Assembly (NCBI RefSeq): GCF_000614185.1
Contig: NZ_BAKM01000017.1
Coordinates: forward strand, 51,019-115,018
DNA: 64,000 bases
Direction: 5' to 3'
Source: Phocaeicola sartorii JCM 17136 = DSM 21941
GTDB taxonomy: Bacteria; Bacteroidota; Bacteroidia; Bacteroidales; Bacteroidaceae
Positions 18,275 through 27,376 of this stretch are shown here, in pieces; position 1 is the stretch's first letter; every line of letters begins with the position of its first letter. Under the pieces are notes generated by a model that had not been told where the DNA came from, did not search any database, and worked only from the letters and a program-made list of their open reading frames with translations. Made by a program: the position numbers and the translations under genes.

Positions 18275-19201
18275 TCATACCACTTTCTGTCCGTTCTGTA
18301 ACGTCAGCATCTCCTTAGGCACACAGGCTTTGATTTTTTCTATCAGCATATTGAGCAGTGTGTGGCGGATGAAGTCGGTGCGTGTCACCAGGTAGATTCT
18401 CCGTGTGGGGCGTGGCATGGCAAACGGACGTACCAGCCTTTTTTGCTCGTCATTGAGTTGCAAGACGGCCAGTTCGGGAATGAATGTAATGCCTTTGCCG
18501 CTCTCTACCATGCGCATGAAAGTTTCCATGCTTCCCAGCCGGTATGCGATCTGGCAGGATTTGGCAGCTTCCAGTTGGCAGAAACGCATCAGTTGGTCGC
18601 GGAAACAATGCCCTTCGTCCAATAGCCACAACTGTTCACCGTTGACTTCGCTGGAACGGATCATTTCTTTTTTGAAGAGTGCGTTGTGCTTTGAAACGTA
18701 TCCTAAGAAAGATTCATAATAAAGAGGGATGGAATGGAAATGGTCTCCTTCTGCTGCTCCGGCAATGAGGACAGCTTCCAGAACGCCTCCTTTCAGTGCT
18801 TCCAGGCATTCCTGCGTTTTCATTTCCGTAACTCTGATGTCCAGGGAAGGGTATTCTTCCATCAGTTCGGGAAAGAAACGGGGCAGCAGGTAGGGGGCGA
18901 TTGTAGGCAGGACTCCTATGCGGAATACACCCTCCACCGAACGTGTTTCCTCCTTTACTATTTCTTTTATCTGATTGGTCTGCCGTAAGGCTATTCTGGC
19001 TTGTTCTATCACTTTCCGTCCTGTCAGTGTGGGTTGGACGGGCTGGGTGGTACGATCGAACAATTTGGTGTTTAGCTCATCCTCAAGCTTTTGTATCATG
19101 GCGCTCAAGGTGGGCTGTGTTACATTACAGTATTCGGCAGCTTTGGCAAAGTGCCTTAACTCATCCACGGCAAGGATATATTCCAGTTGTTGCAGGTTCA
19201 T
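18275..19201 (-). CDS. oxyR: Hydrogen peroxide-sensing LysR regulator OxyR
   Basis: A LysR-type regulator of 308 residues with an N-terminal winged helix-turn-helix (MNLQQLEYILAVDELRHFAKAAEYCNVTQPTLSAMIQKLE) and a peroxide-sensing regulatory domain. The region around LLDEGHCFRDQLMRFC carries the sensing cysteine in the GHCFRDQ context, and a second cysteine lies in the following AAKSCQIA stretch. Both match the OxyR disulphide pair. In Bacteroides OxyR activates dps, katB and ahpCF. It is transcribed away from dps across a 125-base shared control region with a good OxyR-like operator, so autoregulation plus dps activation is likely. Confidence 0.9.
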   Translation of the reverse strand: MNLQQLEYILAVDELRHFAKAAEYCNVTQPTLSAMIQKLEDELNTKLFDRTTQPVQPTLTGRKVIEQARIALRQTNQIKEIVKEETRSVEGVFRIGVLPTIAPYLLPRFFPELMEEYPSLDIRVTEMKTQECLEALKGGVLEAVLIAGAAEGDHFHSIPLYYESFLGYVSKHNALFKKEMIRSSEVNGEQLWLLDEGHCFRDQLMRFCQLEAAKSCQIAYRLGSMETFMRMVESGKGITFIPELAVLQLNDEQKRLVRPFAMPRPTRRIYLVTRTDFIRHTLLNMLIEKIKACVPKEMLTLQNGQKVV

Positions 19202-19214
19202 AATTTTCAGCTTA

Positions 19215-19250
19215 ATAGATTTTGTCTATACAAAGATAGAAATTATCAGT
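19215..19250. promoter_or_regulatory. Tandem OxyR operator between oxyR and dps
   Basis: ATAGATTTTGTCTAT (19215-19229) matches the OxyR half-operator ATAG-N-T-NNN-A-N-CTAT except for one base. After 6 bases a second, weaker copy starts with ATAG (19236-19250). The spacing of 15-6-15 is close to the known 15-7-15 layout. The site covers the oxyR -7 box (minus strand TATCTTTG at 19231-19238) and ends at the dps -33 box, as expected for self-repression and dps activation. Confidence 0.7.
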
Positions 19251-19281
19251 TTGACACGCATTACTTTCTCCATTATCTTTG
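19250..19281 (+). promoter_or_regulatory. dps promoter
   Basis: A textbook Bacteroides promoter: TTTG at 19250-19253, 20 bases, then TATCTTTG at 19274-19281. It lies 45 bases before the dps start codon, directly downstream of the OxyR-like operator. Confidence 0.85.
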
Positions 19282-19326
19282 CATCAGAGAAAAAAATAAA
19301 AGTAATCAATTTAAAAATAGAACATT

Positions 19327-19802
19327 ATGAGAACATTAAATTATATCAAACTGGATTCAGCTGCAGCTGCAAAGGTAGTGGAGTCATTGCAACAATTATT
19401 GGCAGACTACCAAGTATTTTATGCTAATCTCCGTGGGTTCCACTGGAATATTAAAGGGCACGGTTTCTTTGTGTTGCACAGCAAATTCGAGGATTTGTAT
19501 AACAATGCAGCCGGGAAAGTGGACGAACTGGCAGAACGTATCCTGATGCTGGGAGGCGTTCCGAAGAACAAGTACAGTGATTATCTGAAAGTGTCGAATA
19601 TAAAAGAGGTAGAGGGGATTACAAGCGGTGACGAAGCATTGAACAACATTCTGGAGACTTACAGTCATTTCATTGTGGAAGAGCGTAAACTTCTGGCCGT
19701 CGCTTCACAGGCTGGTGACGAGGTACTGTAGCTGTAATGAGTGACTATCTGAAAGAACAGGAGAAAATGGTGTGGATGTTGTGTGCATACGCTTCAAAGT
19801 AA
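19327..19802 (+). CDS. dps: Dps-family DNA-binding/ferritin-like protein (one frameshift)
   Basis: A starvation and oxidative-stress miniferritin that oxidises and stores iron. The ferroxidase-site motif is LRGFHWNIKGHGFFVLHSKFEDLYNNA, with the ligand His and Asp/Glu residues in HW, H and FEDLY, followed by DELAERILMLGG. The frame breaks at 19725, where GAGGTACTG probably lacks one A (GAGGTAACTG). With that repair it continues VAVMSDYLKEQEKMVWML and ends at 19802 with 158 residues, the normal size. OxyR-dependent induction is predicted from the divergent oxyR gene and operator. Confidence 0.92.
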
Positions 19803-19830
19803 TCATTGATTTGCTTTAGTTTAGGAGCAG

Positions 19831-19854
19831 GGGATACCGGGATGCCGGTATCCC
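19831..19854. terminator. Terminator between dps and serine acetyltransferase
   Basis: A perfect 10-base stem GGGATACCGG / CCGGTATCCC with a 4-base loop, followed on the plus strand by TTTGCTGTTTTT. It separates two convergent genes and can serve both. Confidence 0.85.
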
Positions 19855-19864
19855 TTTGCTGTTT

Positions 19865-20773
19865 TTATTCGTCTTTGGTTTTCCGCTGTACGATACGTGC
19901 TCCTGCAGGTACATTCTCTGTCACCCAGATATTACCTCCTACGGTAGCTCCTTTGCCGATGGTGACACGTCCCAGAATGGTAGCGTTGGAATATACAATG
20001 ACATCATCTTCCAGAATAGGGTGACGTGGAATGCCTTTAATGGGATTTCCATTGTCGTCTAGCGGAAAGCTCTTGGCTCCTAATGTCACTCCTTGATAGA
20101 GTTTCACATTATTTCCGATGATGCTGGTTGCTCCGATGACCACACCTGTGCCGTGGTCGATCGTGAAATGATGTCCTATCTGTGCCCCCGGATGGATGTC
20201 GATGCCGGTTTCCGAATGTGCCATTTCTGTAATGAAACGGGGAATTAAGGGCACTCCCAGCATTAGCAGTTCGTGTGCGATGCGGTAATTGCTGATAGCG
20301 CGGATAGCGGGGTAACAACTGATGATTTCGCCAAAGCATGTGGCAGCGGGATCACCGTAATATGCGGCTTCCACATCGGTGGCCAGAATGCGGCGGAGTT
20401 CGGGCAGTTTATTGATGAAACGAGCTGCCAGTAAGGTGGCTGTTTCTCTGCATGGTTCATTGTCACCGGTTGCATTTTTATTATTTTCCTGTCCGAAACA
20501 GAGTCCTGCCAGGATTTGTTCAGTCAGCAGGCCGAACAGGTTTTCTACATTTACCCCGATATGGTAGTTGATGGTGTGGCTGTTGACGGTGGAATTTCCG
20601 AAGTATCCCGGGAAGAGAATGGCGCGTGCCAGTTCTACGATCTTGTATAGAGACTTGGCAGAGGGTAAGGGATCTCCATCTTTGTGTTGGTGGAATAATC
20701 CTTTATAGGACTGGCTGTCAGATAATTCATCTACTGCCTGCGTTAATATGCTCGTGTAATTGAATGTAGTCAT
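19865..20773 (-). CDS. epsC: Serine O-acetyltransferase, SrpH/EpsC type
   Basis: Converts serine and acetyl-CoA to O-acetylserine for cysteine synthesis. At 302 residues it is the longer EpsC/SrpH form. The N-terminal helical domain includes ILFPGYFGNSTVN. The left-handed beta-helix carries the catalytic GIDIHPGAQIGHHFTIDHGTGVVIG, followed by YQGVTLGA and ILEDDVIVYSNATILGRVTIGKGATVGGNIWVT. A minus-strand -7 box, TACTTTTG at 20795-20802, lies 22 bases upstream of the start codon. It stands alone, with no sulfur genes next to it. Confidence 0.9.
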   Translation of the reverse strand: MTTFNYTSILTQAVDELSDSQSYKGLFHQHKDGDPLPSAKSLYKIVELARAILFPGYFGNSTVNSHTINYHIGVNVENLFGLLTEQILAGLCFGQENNKNATGDNEPCRETATLLAARFINKLPELRRILATDVEAAYYGDPAATCFGEIISCYPAIRAISNYRIAHELLMLGVPLIPRFITEMAHSETGIDIHPGAQIGHHFTIDHGTGVVIGATSIIGNNVKLYQGVTLGAKSFPLDDNGNPIKGIPRHPILEDDVIVYSNATILGRVTIGKGATVGGNIWVTENVPAGARIVQRKTKDE

Positions 20774-20855
20774 GAACAGAATGTTTTAGAAGGACAAAAG
20801 TAAGTAAATTCTATATTATTGCCAATAAATAGAATGAATATTGACTTTAATCCTT

Positions 20856-20863
20856 TATTTTTG
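20856..20863 (+). promoter_or_regulatory. -7 box for the small basic protein gene
   Basis: TATTTTTG matches the Bacteroides -7 consensus 19 bases before an ATG. The -33 element is not convincing. The short distance implies a very short leader. Confidence 0.5.
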
Positions 20864-20882
20864 CAGAAAAAAGAGCATATTT

Positions 20883-21011
20883 ATGGTAAATAAGAAGAAT
20901 CCATTTGCCTTTAAGGCGAAACAGGAAATGAAAAAGAAGACGGGTGGTAAACGGGTAGGCAAATCCAAGCCGGATAAAGCGAATAACCAATTGAATAGAA
21001 GGGTGAAGTAA
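20883..21011 (+). CDS. Small highly basic protein, 42 residues
   Basis: An open frame from ATG at 20883 to TAA at 21011 encodes 42 residues, beginning MVNKKNPFAFKAKQEMKK and continuing TGGKRVGKSKPDKANNQ. About a third are Lys or Arg, with almost no acidic residues, which suggests a nucleic-acid or ribosome-associated peptide. That is an inference from charge alone. A -7 box lies just upstream and a strong terminator just downstream, so it makes a self-contained transcription unit. I do not recognise the family. Confidence 0.6.
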   Translation: MVNKKNPFAFKAKQEMKKKTGGKRVGKSKPDKANNQLNRRVK

Positions 21012-21027
21012 ATGAAACTGTAATTGG

Positions 21028-21060
21028 GTTGCAGGGGCAGGCTTTATCCGCCCCTGCAAC
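21028..21060. terminator. Perfect hairpin terminator
   Basis: 11-base perfect stem GTTGCAGGGGC / GCCCCTGCAAC with an 11-base loop, between the small basic protein gene and the end of the RNase R gene, which converge on it. Confidence 0.8.
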
Positions 21061-21073
21061 AGGATATGAATCT

Positions 21074-23170
21074 TTATTTTTCGATCAAAGCGAAATCAAG
21101 TTGTTTTTTCTCCAGATTGGCGCGGGCTACTTTAATCGTAACCGGATCTCCCAAACTGAATTTCTTGTGATGCCGGCGGCCTGTCAGACAATAGTTCTTT
21201 TCATCGAAATCATAATAATCGTCACCAAGGTCACGCATGGGAATCATACCTTCACACTTGTTCTCATTCAGTTCTACATAAAGTCCCCATTCGGTAACTC
21301 CGGAAATGACACCATCGAACTCCATGCCCAGACGTTCGCTCATAAACTCTACTTGTTTGTATTTTACAGACGCACGTTCTGCGTTGGCAGCGATTTGCTC
21401 CATCTCAGAACTATGGTCGCACAGTTCTTCGTATTTCGTTTCCTGTGCCGTACGTCCTCCTGCCAGATAGCGGGTGAGCAGACGGTGCACCATCATATCC
21501 GGGAAACGGCGGATAGGTGAGGTGAAGTGGGTATAATAGTCGAACGCCAGACCGTAGTGACCGATATTATGAGTGGAATAACGGGCTTTTTGCATGGCAC
21601 GCAAGGATACGGTTTCTACCAAATTCTGTTCTTTCTTGTTCTTTATGTCGTCCAGTAAACGATTGATGGATTTGGATACCTCGGTTTTGGTACCCGAGGT
21701 ACGTATCTTATATCCGAAGCGATTGATAAACCAGTTCAGGTTCTCCAGTTTATCGGGGTCCGGAAGGTCGTGGATACGATAAGGGAATACTTTGGCTTTT
21801 TTGTTTTTAGGTACTTTACCGATCTTTTCGGCCACCGTACGGTTGGCCAATAACATAAACTCTTCAATCAGTTTATTCGCTTCTTTGGATTCTTTGAAGT
21901 AAACGCTGAGCGGTTTGCCGGTTTCGTCTATCTCAAATTTCACTTCTACGCGGTCAAAGTCAATAGCGCCGGCGGCCAATCTTTGTTTACGCAGGATTTG
22001 TGCCAGCTTGTTCAACTCCAGTATTTCTTCTTTGTAGTCGCCCTCACCCGTTTCAATCACTTTTTGCGCCTCTTCATAGGTGAAACGGCGGTCGCTCTTT
22101 ATAACGGTGTGCACGATGCGCGAGTCTTTTACCTCTCCCTTTTCGTTCATGTCGAAAATGACGGAGAATGCCAGTTTTTCTTCGTCAGGGCGGAGGGAAC
22201 AGATGAAGTTGCACAGCCGTTCGGGCAGCATCGGGATGGTGCGATCTACCAGATAAACAGAAGTAGCGCGTTTTTCGGCTTCTTTGTCGATGACACTTCC
22301 TTCTTTTACATAGTGAGTAACGTCGGCAATGTGCACGCCTACTTCCCATAATCCCGGTTTGATGAGGCGGATAGAAAGTGCGTCATCAAAGTCCTTGGCA
22401 TCTTTTGGGTCAATGGTGAAAGTTGTGACATTGCGGAAATCTTCACGTTCCGCATAGTCCGCTTCGTTAATCTCTGCCGGAATTTTTTCGGCGGCGGTCT
22501 CTACATTCTTGGGATATACGTAAGGTAAGCCGAATTCAGCCAGAATGGCATGCATCTCGGTCGTGTTTTCTCCTGCTTTTCCCAAAATATCAATCACTTG
22601 TCCGATCGGATTCTTTGCTTCTTCGGGCCATTCTACAATTTTCACAACCGCTTTGTCTCCGTTCTTTCCGCCTTTCAGCTTGTCTTTCGGGATAAAAATA
22701 TCGTTTGCCAGGGTGCGGTTCTCGGTCAGCAGGAAGGCATAGAATTTTTCCACTTTCAGTGTACCGACAAAGGTATCGTTGGCACGTTCCAGGATTTCTA
22801 TCACTTCACCTTCCGGATTCCGGTTCTTGCGTTTGGCAAATAAGGCGATTTTTACTTTGTCATTATTCATGGCATGTGCCGAATTACGTTCGGCTATGAA
22901 AATTGTTTCTCCACCATCATCGGGGATGAAGGAGTTCTTGCCGTTGCTTTTACGCTGAAAGACTCCGGTCATAATCAGACCGTGATCGTTCAGTTTGTAG
23001 TGTCCTTTTTCCACTTCCTGCAGAAAATCATCCTCAATCATTTCAGCAATGATGTCGGCACAAAGCATTTTAAGCGGATGTGTCGTGAGGTTCAGACTGT
23101 TTGATAATTGTTTCAGGCTGAATGTTTCGTTTGGTTTTGTGTGGAATAAGCTGATCAGTCGTTCAGACAT
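21074..23170 (-). CDS. rnr: Ribonuclease R
   Basis: A processive 3'-to-5' exoribonuclease of the RNB family. It has an N-terminal cold-shock/OB region, the catalytic RNB domain (TFTIDPKDAKDFDDALSI, with the catalytic Asp cluster, and HIADVTHYVKEGS), the conserved YSTHNIGHYGLAFDYYTHFTSPIRRFPDMMVHR, and a C-terminal S1 domain ending ALIEK. From 23170 the protein has 698 residues. Upstream, an ATG at 23222 opens MAKKKEKKAGKRMKK in another frame. Removing one A from the A run at 23176-23182 fuses it to MSERLISLF, giving 715 residues. The basic extension fits the family, so the true start may be 23222 with a homopolymer error between. Confidence 0.92.
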   Translation of the reverse strand: MSERLISLFHTKPNETFSLKQLSNSLNLTTHPLKMLCADIIAEMIEDDFLQEVEKGHYKLNDHGLIMTGVFQRKSNGKNSFIPDDGGETIFIAERNSAHAMNNDKVKIALFAKRKNRNPEGEVIEILERANDTFVGTLKVEKFYAFLLTENRTLANDIFIPKDKLKGGKNGDKAVVKIVEWPEEAKNPIGQVIDILGKAGENTTEMHAILAEFGLPYVYPKNVETAAEKIPAEINEADYAEREDFRNVTTFTIDPKDAKDFDDALSIRLIKPGLWEVGVHIADVTHYVKEGSVIDKEAEKRATSVYLVDRTIPMLPERLCNFICSLRPDEEKLAFSVIFDMNEKGEVKDSRIVHTVIKSDRRFTYEEAQKVIETGEGDYKEEILELNKLAQILRKQRLAAGAIDFDRVEVKFEIDETGKPLSVYFKESKEANKLIEEFMLLANRTVAEKIGKVPKNKKAKVFPYRIHDLPDPDKLENLNWFINRFGYKIRTSGTKTEVSKSINRLLDDIKNKKEQNLVETVSLRAMQKARYSTHNIGHYGLAFDYYTHFTSPIRRFPDMMVHRLLTRYLAGGRTAQETKYEELCDHSSEMEQIAANAERASVKYKQVEFMSERLGMEFDGVISGVTEWGLYVELNENKCEGMIPMRDLGDDYYDFDEKNYCLTGRRHHKKFSLGDPVTIKVARANLEKKQLDFALIEK

Positions 23171-23298
23171 TTTCGCTTTTTTTCATACGTTTCCCTGCTT
23201 TTTTTTCTTTCTTTTTAGCCATAAGGGGATATATTAATGTATTATGTGCTACAAAGTAAACAAAATAATTGGAATAGCGGTTCAATAGATACATTAAA

Positions 23299-23332
23299 TT
23301 TGGTTGAATCTAAATGAAACATGCTATCTTTG
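23299..23332 (+). promoter_or_regulatory. Promoter of the cation-efflux operon
   Basis: TATCTTTG at 23325-23332 is a consensus -7 box, with TTTG at 23299-23302 upstream (22-base spacing, slightly long). It lies 20 bases before the ATG at 23353, which argues against the earlier ATG at 23314, since that one would sit inside the promoter. Confidence 0.65.
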
Positions 23333-23352
23333 TCCGTTCTAAAACAATTGTT

Positions 23353-24254
23353 ATGACTGAATTTGATAAGAAAATCAGGGAAAAAGAAATTTATAAAGTT
23401 ACACTAGTGGGGAGTTTTGTTAATTTCTTGCTGGTTATTTTTAAATTTCTTGCCGGAATAGCGGGGCATAGCGCCGCCATGTTGGCGGATGCTGTTCATT
23501 CTCTTTCTGACTTCATTACGGACGTAGTGGTGATTCTTTTCGTGCGCATATCCAATAAACCTGTAGATAAAAGCCATGATTATGGTCATGGGAAATATGA
23601 GACATTGGCTACTGCTTTGATTGGTATGGCGTTACTGGGGGTCGGGTTTGGAATATTGTGGAATGGAGCAACAGAAATATTGGCTTTTCTGCGAGGCGGG
23701 GAGCTTCGTCAGCCGGGCATGTTGGCATTGATTGCTGCCATTATTTCTATTTTGTTGAAGGAGATACTTTATCAATATACGGTCAGAGTAGGAAAAAGAT
23801 GCCACTCGCAGGCTGTTGTGGCGAATGCATGGCATCATAGAAGCGATGCATTGTCATCCGTCGGAACGGCTGCCGGCATTGGCGGAGCGATTTTGCTTGG
23901 CCTCATTGGGCGGTACTTGATCCTATTGCCGCTGTGATAGTCAGTTTCTTTATTATGCGGGTTTCCATTCAGCTGCTGATTCCTTGTCTGGATGAATTGT
24001 TGGAAAAGTCTTTGCCGGACAGTGTGGAACGTGAGATAGAGCGGATTGTGTTATCTTTTGACGGAGTCAGCGAGCCGCATCATTTGCGCACGCGACGTAT
24101 CGGAAACAATTATGCTATAGAGATTCATATACGCATGGACGGGAACATTTCTCTGCATAAAGCGCACGAGACAGCAACCGGCATTGAACATAGATTGAAA
24201 GAAAAGTTTGGAGAGGATACTCATGTGGGTATTCATGTGGAACCGGTGAAATAA
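23353..24254 (+). CDS. Cation diffusion facilitator family metal exporter (one frameshift)
   Basis: A CDF transporter that exports divalent metals such as zinc, iron or manganese in exchange for protons. After repair it is 300 residues with six membrane helices and a cytoplasmic C-terminal domain. The metal-site residues are in LADAVHSLSDFITD (helix 2: HxxxD) and NAWHHRSDALSS (helix 5: HxxxD), with HDYGHGKYET in the loop. At 23901 the sequence CTTGGCCTCATT probably lacks one C; restoring it joins GAILLG to PHWAVLDPIAAVIVSFF. It is followed 10 bases later by the epimerase gene, so it opens a three-gene operon. Confidence 0.85.
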
Positions 24255-24264
24255 AATACGAAGA

Positions 24265-25310
24265 ATGAATAACGAAGAATTTGCACAAAAGAACACTTGT
24301 CAATTAAAGAAAGTGCTGGTAACCGGAGCAAGCGGATTTATTGGCAGTTTCCTGGTGGAGGGAGGACTGGAAAGAGGCATGCAGGTATGGCTGGTGTACG
24401 TAAAAGCAGCAGTCGTACCTATTTGAAAGATCCTCGCATTCAATTTGCCGAATTGGATTTTGCCCATCCCGGAAGGTTGATGGAGCAATTGGCTGTTCAT
24501 AAACAATCGCATGAGGGATGGGATTACATCATTCATTGTGCCGGTGTCACTAAATGTCTTCATAAAGACGAATTCGACAAAGGTAATTATGTCTATACCC
24601 GTAATTTTGTAGAAGCTTTGAGAACCTTGGATATGGTTCCCCGGCAATTTGTCTATATCAGTTCGCTTAGTATTTTCGGCCCTGTCCATGAAGATAATTA
24701 TGCGCCCATCAGTGAGCGTGATACGGCAATGCCCAATACGGCATACGGGGTCAGTAAGCTGAAGTCGGAACATTACTTGCAGTCATTGGATGATTTTCCG
24801 GCAGTGATTTTCCGTCCTACGGGTGTCTATGGGCCTCGCGAACGCGATTATTTCCTGATGGCGAAGTCCATCAAGCAGCATATAGACTTTGCTCCCGGGT
24901 TTAAAAGGCAGGATCTTACCTTTATTTACGTGAAAGATTTGGTGCAGGCTGTTTATTTGGCGATAGAACATGGAGTGAGGCAGCGCGCCTATTTTGTGAG
25001 TGACGGAAATGTCTATTCCAGCCGTGCTTTCTCTGATTTGATACAAAAAGAACTTGGTAATCCGTGGGTTATACACATTAAATGCCCGTTATTTATTTTA
25101 AAAGTTGTATCTTTGCTCGCTGAATTTTCAGCGCGTTGCCTGGGAAAGGTAAGTACGCTGAATGCTGACAAATATAAAATAATGAAACAACGTAATTGGC
25201 AATGCGATATTTCACCCTTGGTGGAAGAACTGGGATATCGTCCGGAGTACCCTTTAGACAGGGGAGTAAAGGAAATCATTGCATGGTATAAGAAAGAAGG
25301 ATGGCTTTAA
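24265..25310 (+). CDS. NAD-dependent epimerase/dehydratase family protein (one frameshift)
   Basis: An extended short-chain dehydrogenase of about 348 residues; the sugar or other substrate is unknown. The Rossmann motif VTGASGFIG is at residues 19-27, the catalytic YGVSK follows later, and RPTGVYGPRERDYF is the usual substrate-side motif. The true start is ATG at 24265 (MNNEEFAQK). The N-terminus is in another frame from the body because of a break at 24389-24391, where GTATGGCTGG probably lacks one G. The last bases overlap the start of the phosphatase gene (25301), so translation is coupled. Confidence 0.82.
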
Positions 25311-26277
25311 ATTTATTCAAACGGGTAGACAGTGTGAAAGGATTGTTTGCCGTAGAGAGCATTAGTCTGATATATAATGCCCTCACGACCATAATGGTTT
25401 TAATATTATTTCCTCGTATGGACCACCCTGTAATGATGCTTTCGGAGCGTGCGGGCATTGTGGTCATTACGTTTGCATTGATATACCTGTATCACAAGTA
25501 TCCGTGTAAACTGACGGCGTTTATACGGATGGCTGTGCAAATGGCATTTTTGGCGTATTGGTATCCCGATACCTTTGAGTTTAACCGCCTTTTCCCCAAT
25601 CTGGATAATTTCTTCGCTTCGGCGGAGCAGTTTTTGTTCCGTTGCCAGCCTTCGGTGGAATTTAGTGAGCATTTTCCTTCCGTATGGTTCAGTGAGCCGT
25701 TCAATATGGGGTATTTTGCTTATTACCCGATGATCGGAATAGTGACTATCTATTATTTTCTGTTCCGTTTTGAGTGTTCGAGAAAGCGTCGTTTGTGCTG
25801 GTCACTTCGTTTTTCATCTATTACCTTATATATATATTGGTTCCGGTTGCCGGTCCGCAATTTTATTTTCCGGCTATCGGGATGGACAATGTGATGGCGC
25901 AGCATTTCCCGGCTATCGGTGATTATTTTAATAACAATGACATCCTGTTGCCCGGTCCCGGTTTTGATCACGGTTTCTTCTTTAATCTGGTGGAGGCCTC
26001 ACAGGAAGTGGGTGAACGGCCCACGGCTGCTTTCCCCAGCTCACATGTCGGTATATCTACCATTGTGATGATTATGGCCTATCGTGTGAATAAGAAACTG
26101 TGTTATTTCCTGGCACCGTTCTATGTACTTCTGTGTTGTGCTACAGTCTATATCCAGGCTCATTATTTGATTGATGTTATTGCCGGCTGGATTTCGGCGG
26201 TATGTATTTATATTTTGGCTACTTATATGTATAAGCGTTGGTTTGCATCGGTAGTCTTCCAACTTGTGCTGAAATAG
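25301..26277 (+). CDS. PAP2-family membrane phosphatase (one frameshift)
   Basis: A polytopic phosphatase of the PAP2/inositolphosphotransferase type, acting on lipid phosphates or polyprenyl pyrophosphates. The catalytic motifs are ERPTAAFPSSHVG, whose histidine is in the SSH core, and HYLIDVIAG, with several membrane helices around them. The frame breaks at 25777-25778: GTGTTCGAG probably lacks one T, and restoring it joins FLFRFEC to FEKASFVLVTSFF. Repaired length is 325 residues. It overlaps the epimerase gene by 10 bases and is followed by a terminator, so it ends the operon. An inositol phosphorylceramide synthase-like activity is one possibility, but not demonstrable here. Confidence 0.8.
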
Positions 26278-26301
26278 TCTTGAAAAGCATATAAAAACGT
26301 A

Positions 26302-26327
26302 CAGGGTGTCCATTTACGGACACCCTG
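26302..26327 (+). terminator. Terminator of the cation exporter / epimerase / PAP2 operon
   Basis: Perfect 10-base stem CAGGGTGTCC / GGACACCCTG with a 6-base loop, followed by CCTTTTTCT, 24 bases after the PAP2 stop codon. Confidence 0.88.
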
Positions 26328-26453
26328 CCTTTTTCTATAGTGCTGATTGTCAATGGTAAATTCCCTTGGCATGAATATTGCTTTTAAAATAGTGGGCAAA
26401 CACTGCAACGTTTGGCCTGTAAATAACGTCTAATAAATAAAAACAGAAGCAAT

Positions 26454-27308
26454 ATGAGAAATTTAGTATCAACTTTAATGGCGGTAACCCTCATGTTAGT
26501 GTCGGTGACAGCATGTGCGGAGAGAATAATTCCTAGTAAGAACTATGTTACCAGGAAAGTGAATGTGGGTAGTTTTAATGCTATTTCCACCAGTTCTTCG
26601 GTGGATGTAATCTATACTCAAAGCTCCGGTGGACAACATGTGGAAATATATGCTCCGGACAATCTGGTGGATTATATTGATGTACGTGTGGAGGGCGGAG
26701 TACTTAAGGTCGGTTTTAAATCGCCGGGAAACAATTTTTCAATAAACGGGAAACATAAAAAGGAAGTAAGAGTTTCTGCTCCGGCTGTGAACAGTCTGAA
26801 AGCTTCCAGTTCCGGTGACATTATTATAAAGAACGGACTGAAAACAAACGGAAAGGTTACGGTCAAGGCCAGCAGCAGTGGTGATGTGACAGGCGGTGCT
26901 GTTTCTTGCGATGATTTCGTGGCTACCGCTAATAGTTCGGGTGATGTGGTTTTGGAAAAGGTGTCTTGTACGAATTTCTCTGCTGATGCCAGTAGTTCCG
27001 GTGATGTATCGATCAAGAATCTGAACGCTGCCAATGTATCTGCTGATGCCAGTTCCTCCGGAGATGTTGTTTTGGTTGGCAGTTGTGAGAACGCTTCTTA
27101 TAGAGCCAGTAGCAGCGGGGATGTAAAGGCAAAAGGGATGAAGGCGGTAAATGTGTCTGCCAGTGCCAGTTCCTCTGGTGATGTGGAGTGTTATGTGACC
27201 GGCTCGCTGACAGCGAAAGCATCCAGTAGTGGTGAGGTGGCTTATAAAGGCAATCCTAAAGACATTAATTTCTCTCCCAAAAGGGGGCTGCGTAAAATAA
27301 ATGAATAA
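26454..27308 (+). CDS. DUF2807 (head GIN) adhesin-like exported protein
   Basis: A 284-residue exported protein. The N-terminus MRNLVSTLMAVTLMLVSVTAC has a lipobox-like end, so it is probably a lipoprotein. The rest is a repetitive beta-solenoid of the DUF2807 type: strands VNVGSFNAISTSSSVDVIYTQ, then about nine copies of a SSSGD motif spaced roughly 19-25 residues apart. The family is described as putative autotransporter adhesins, but its function is not established. It is monocistronic, bounded by a terminator on each side. No strong -7 box is visible upstream. Confidence 0.8.
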   Translation: MRNLVSTLMAVTLMLVSVTACAERIIPSKNYVTRKVNVGSFNAISTSSSVDVIYTQSSGGQHVEIYAPDNLVDYIDVRVEGGVLKVGFKSPGNNFSINGKHKKEVRVSAPAVNSLKASSSGDIIIKNGLKTNGKVTVKASSSGDVTGGAVSCDDFVATANSSGDVVLEKVSCTNFSADASSSGDVSIKNLNAANVSADASSSGDVVLVGSCENASYRASSSGDVKAKGMKAVNVSASASSSGDVECYVTGSLTAKASSSGEVAYKGNPKDINFSPKRGLRKINE

Positions 27309-27315
27309 TGTGCTG

Positions 27316-27376
27316 ATTTGTCGATGTGCCAATTGCCATGCGTAACACAGCGCAGCCAATCGGCACATTGACAAAT
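27316..27376. terminator. Bidirectional terminator between DUF2807 gene and dusB
   Basis: A 20-base imperfect stem (27316-27335 with 27357-27376), arms ATTTGTC-x-ATGTGCC-x-ATTG and their complement, around a 21-base loop. It sits between two convergent genes and touches the dusB stop codon. Confidence 0.75.
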
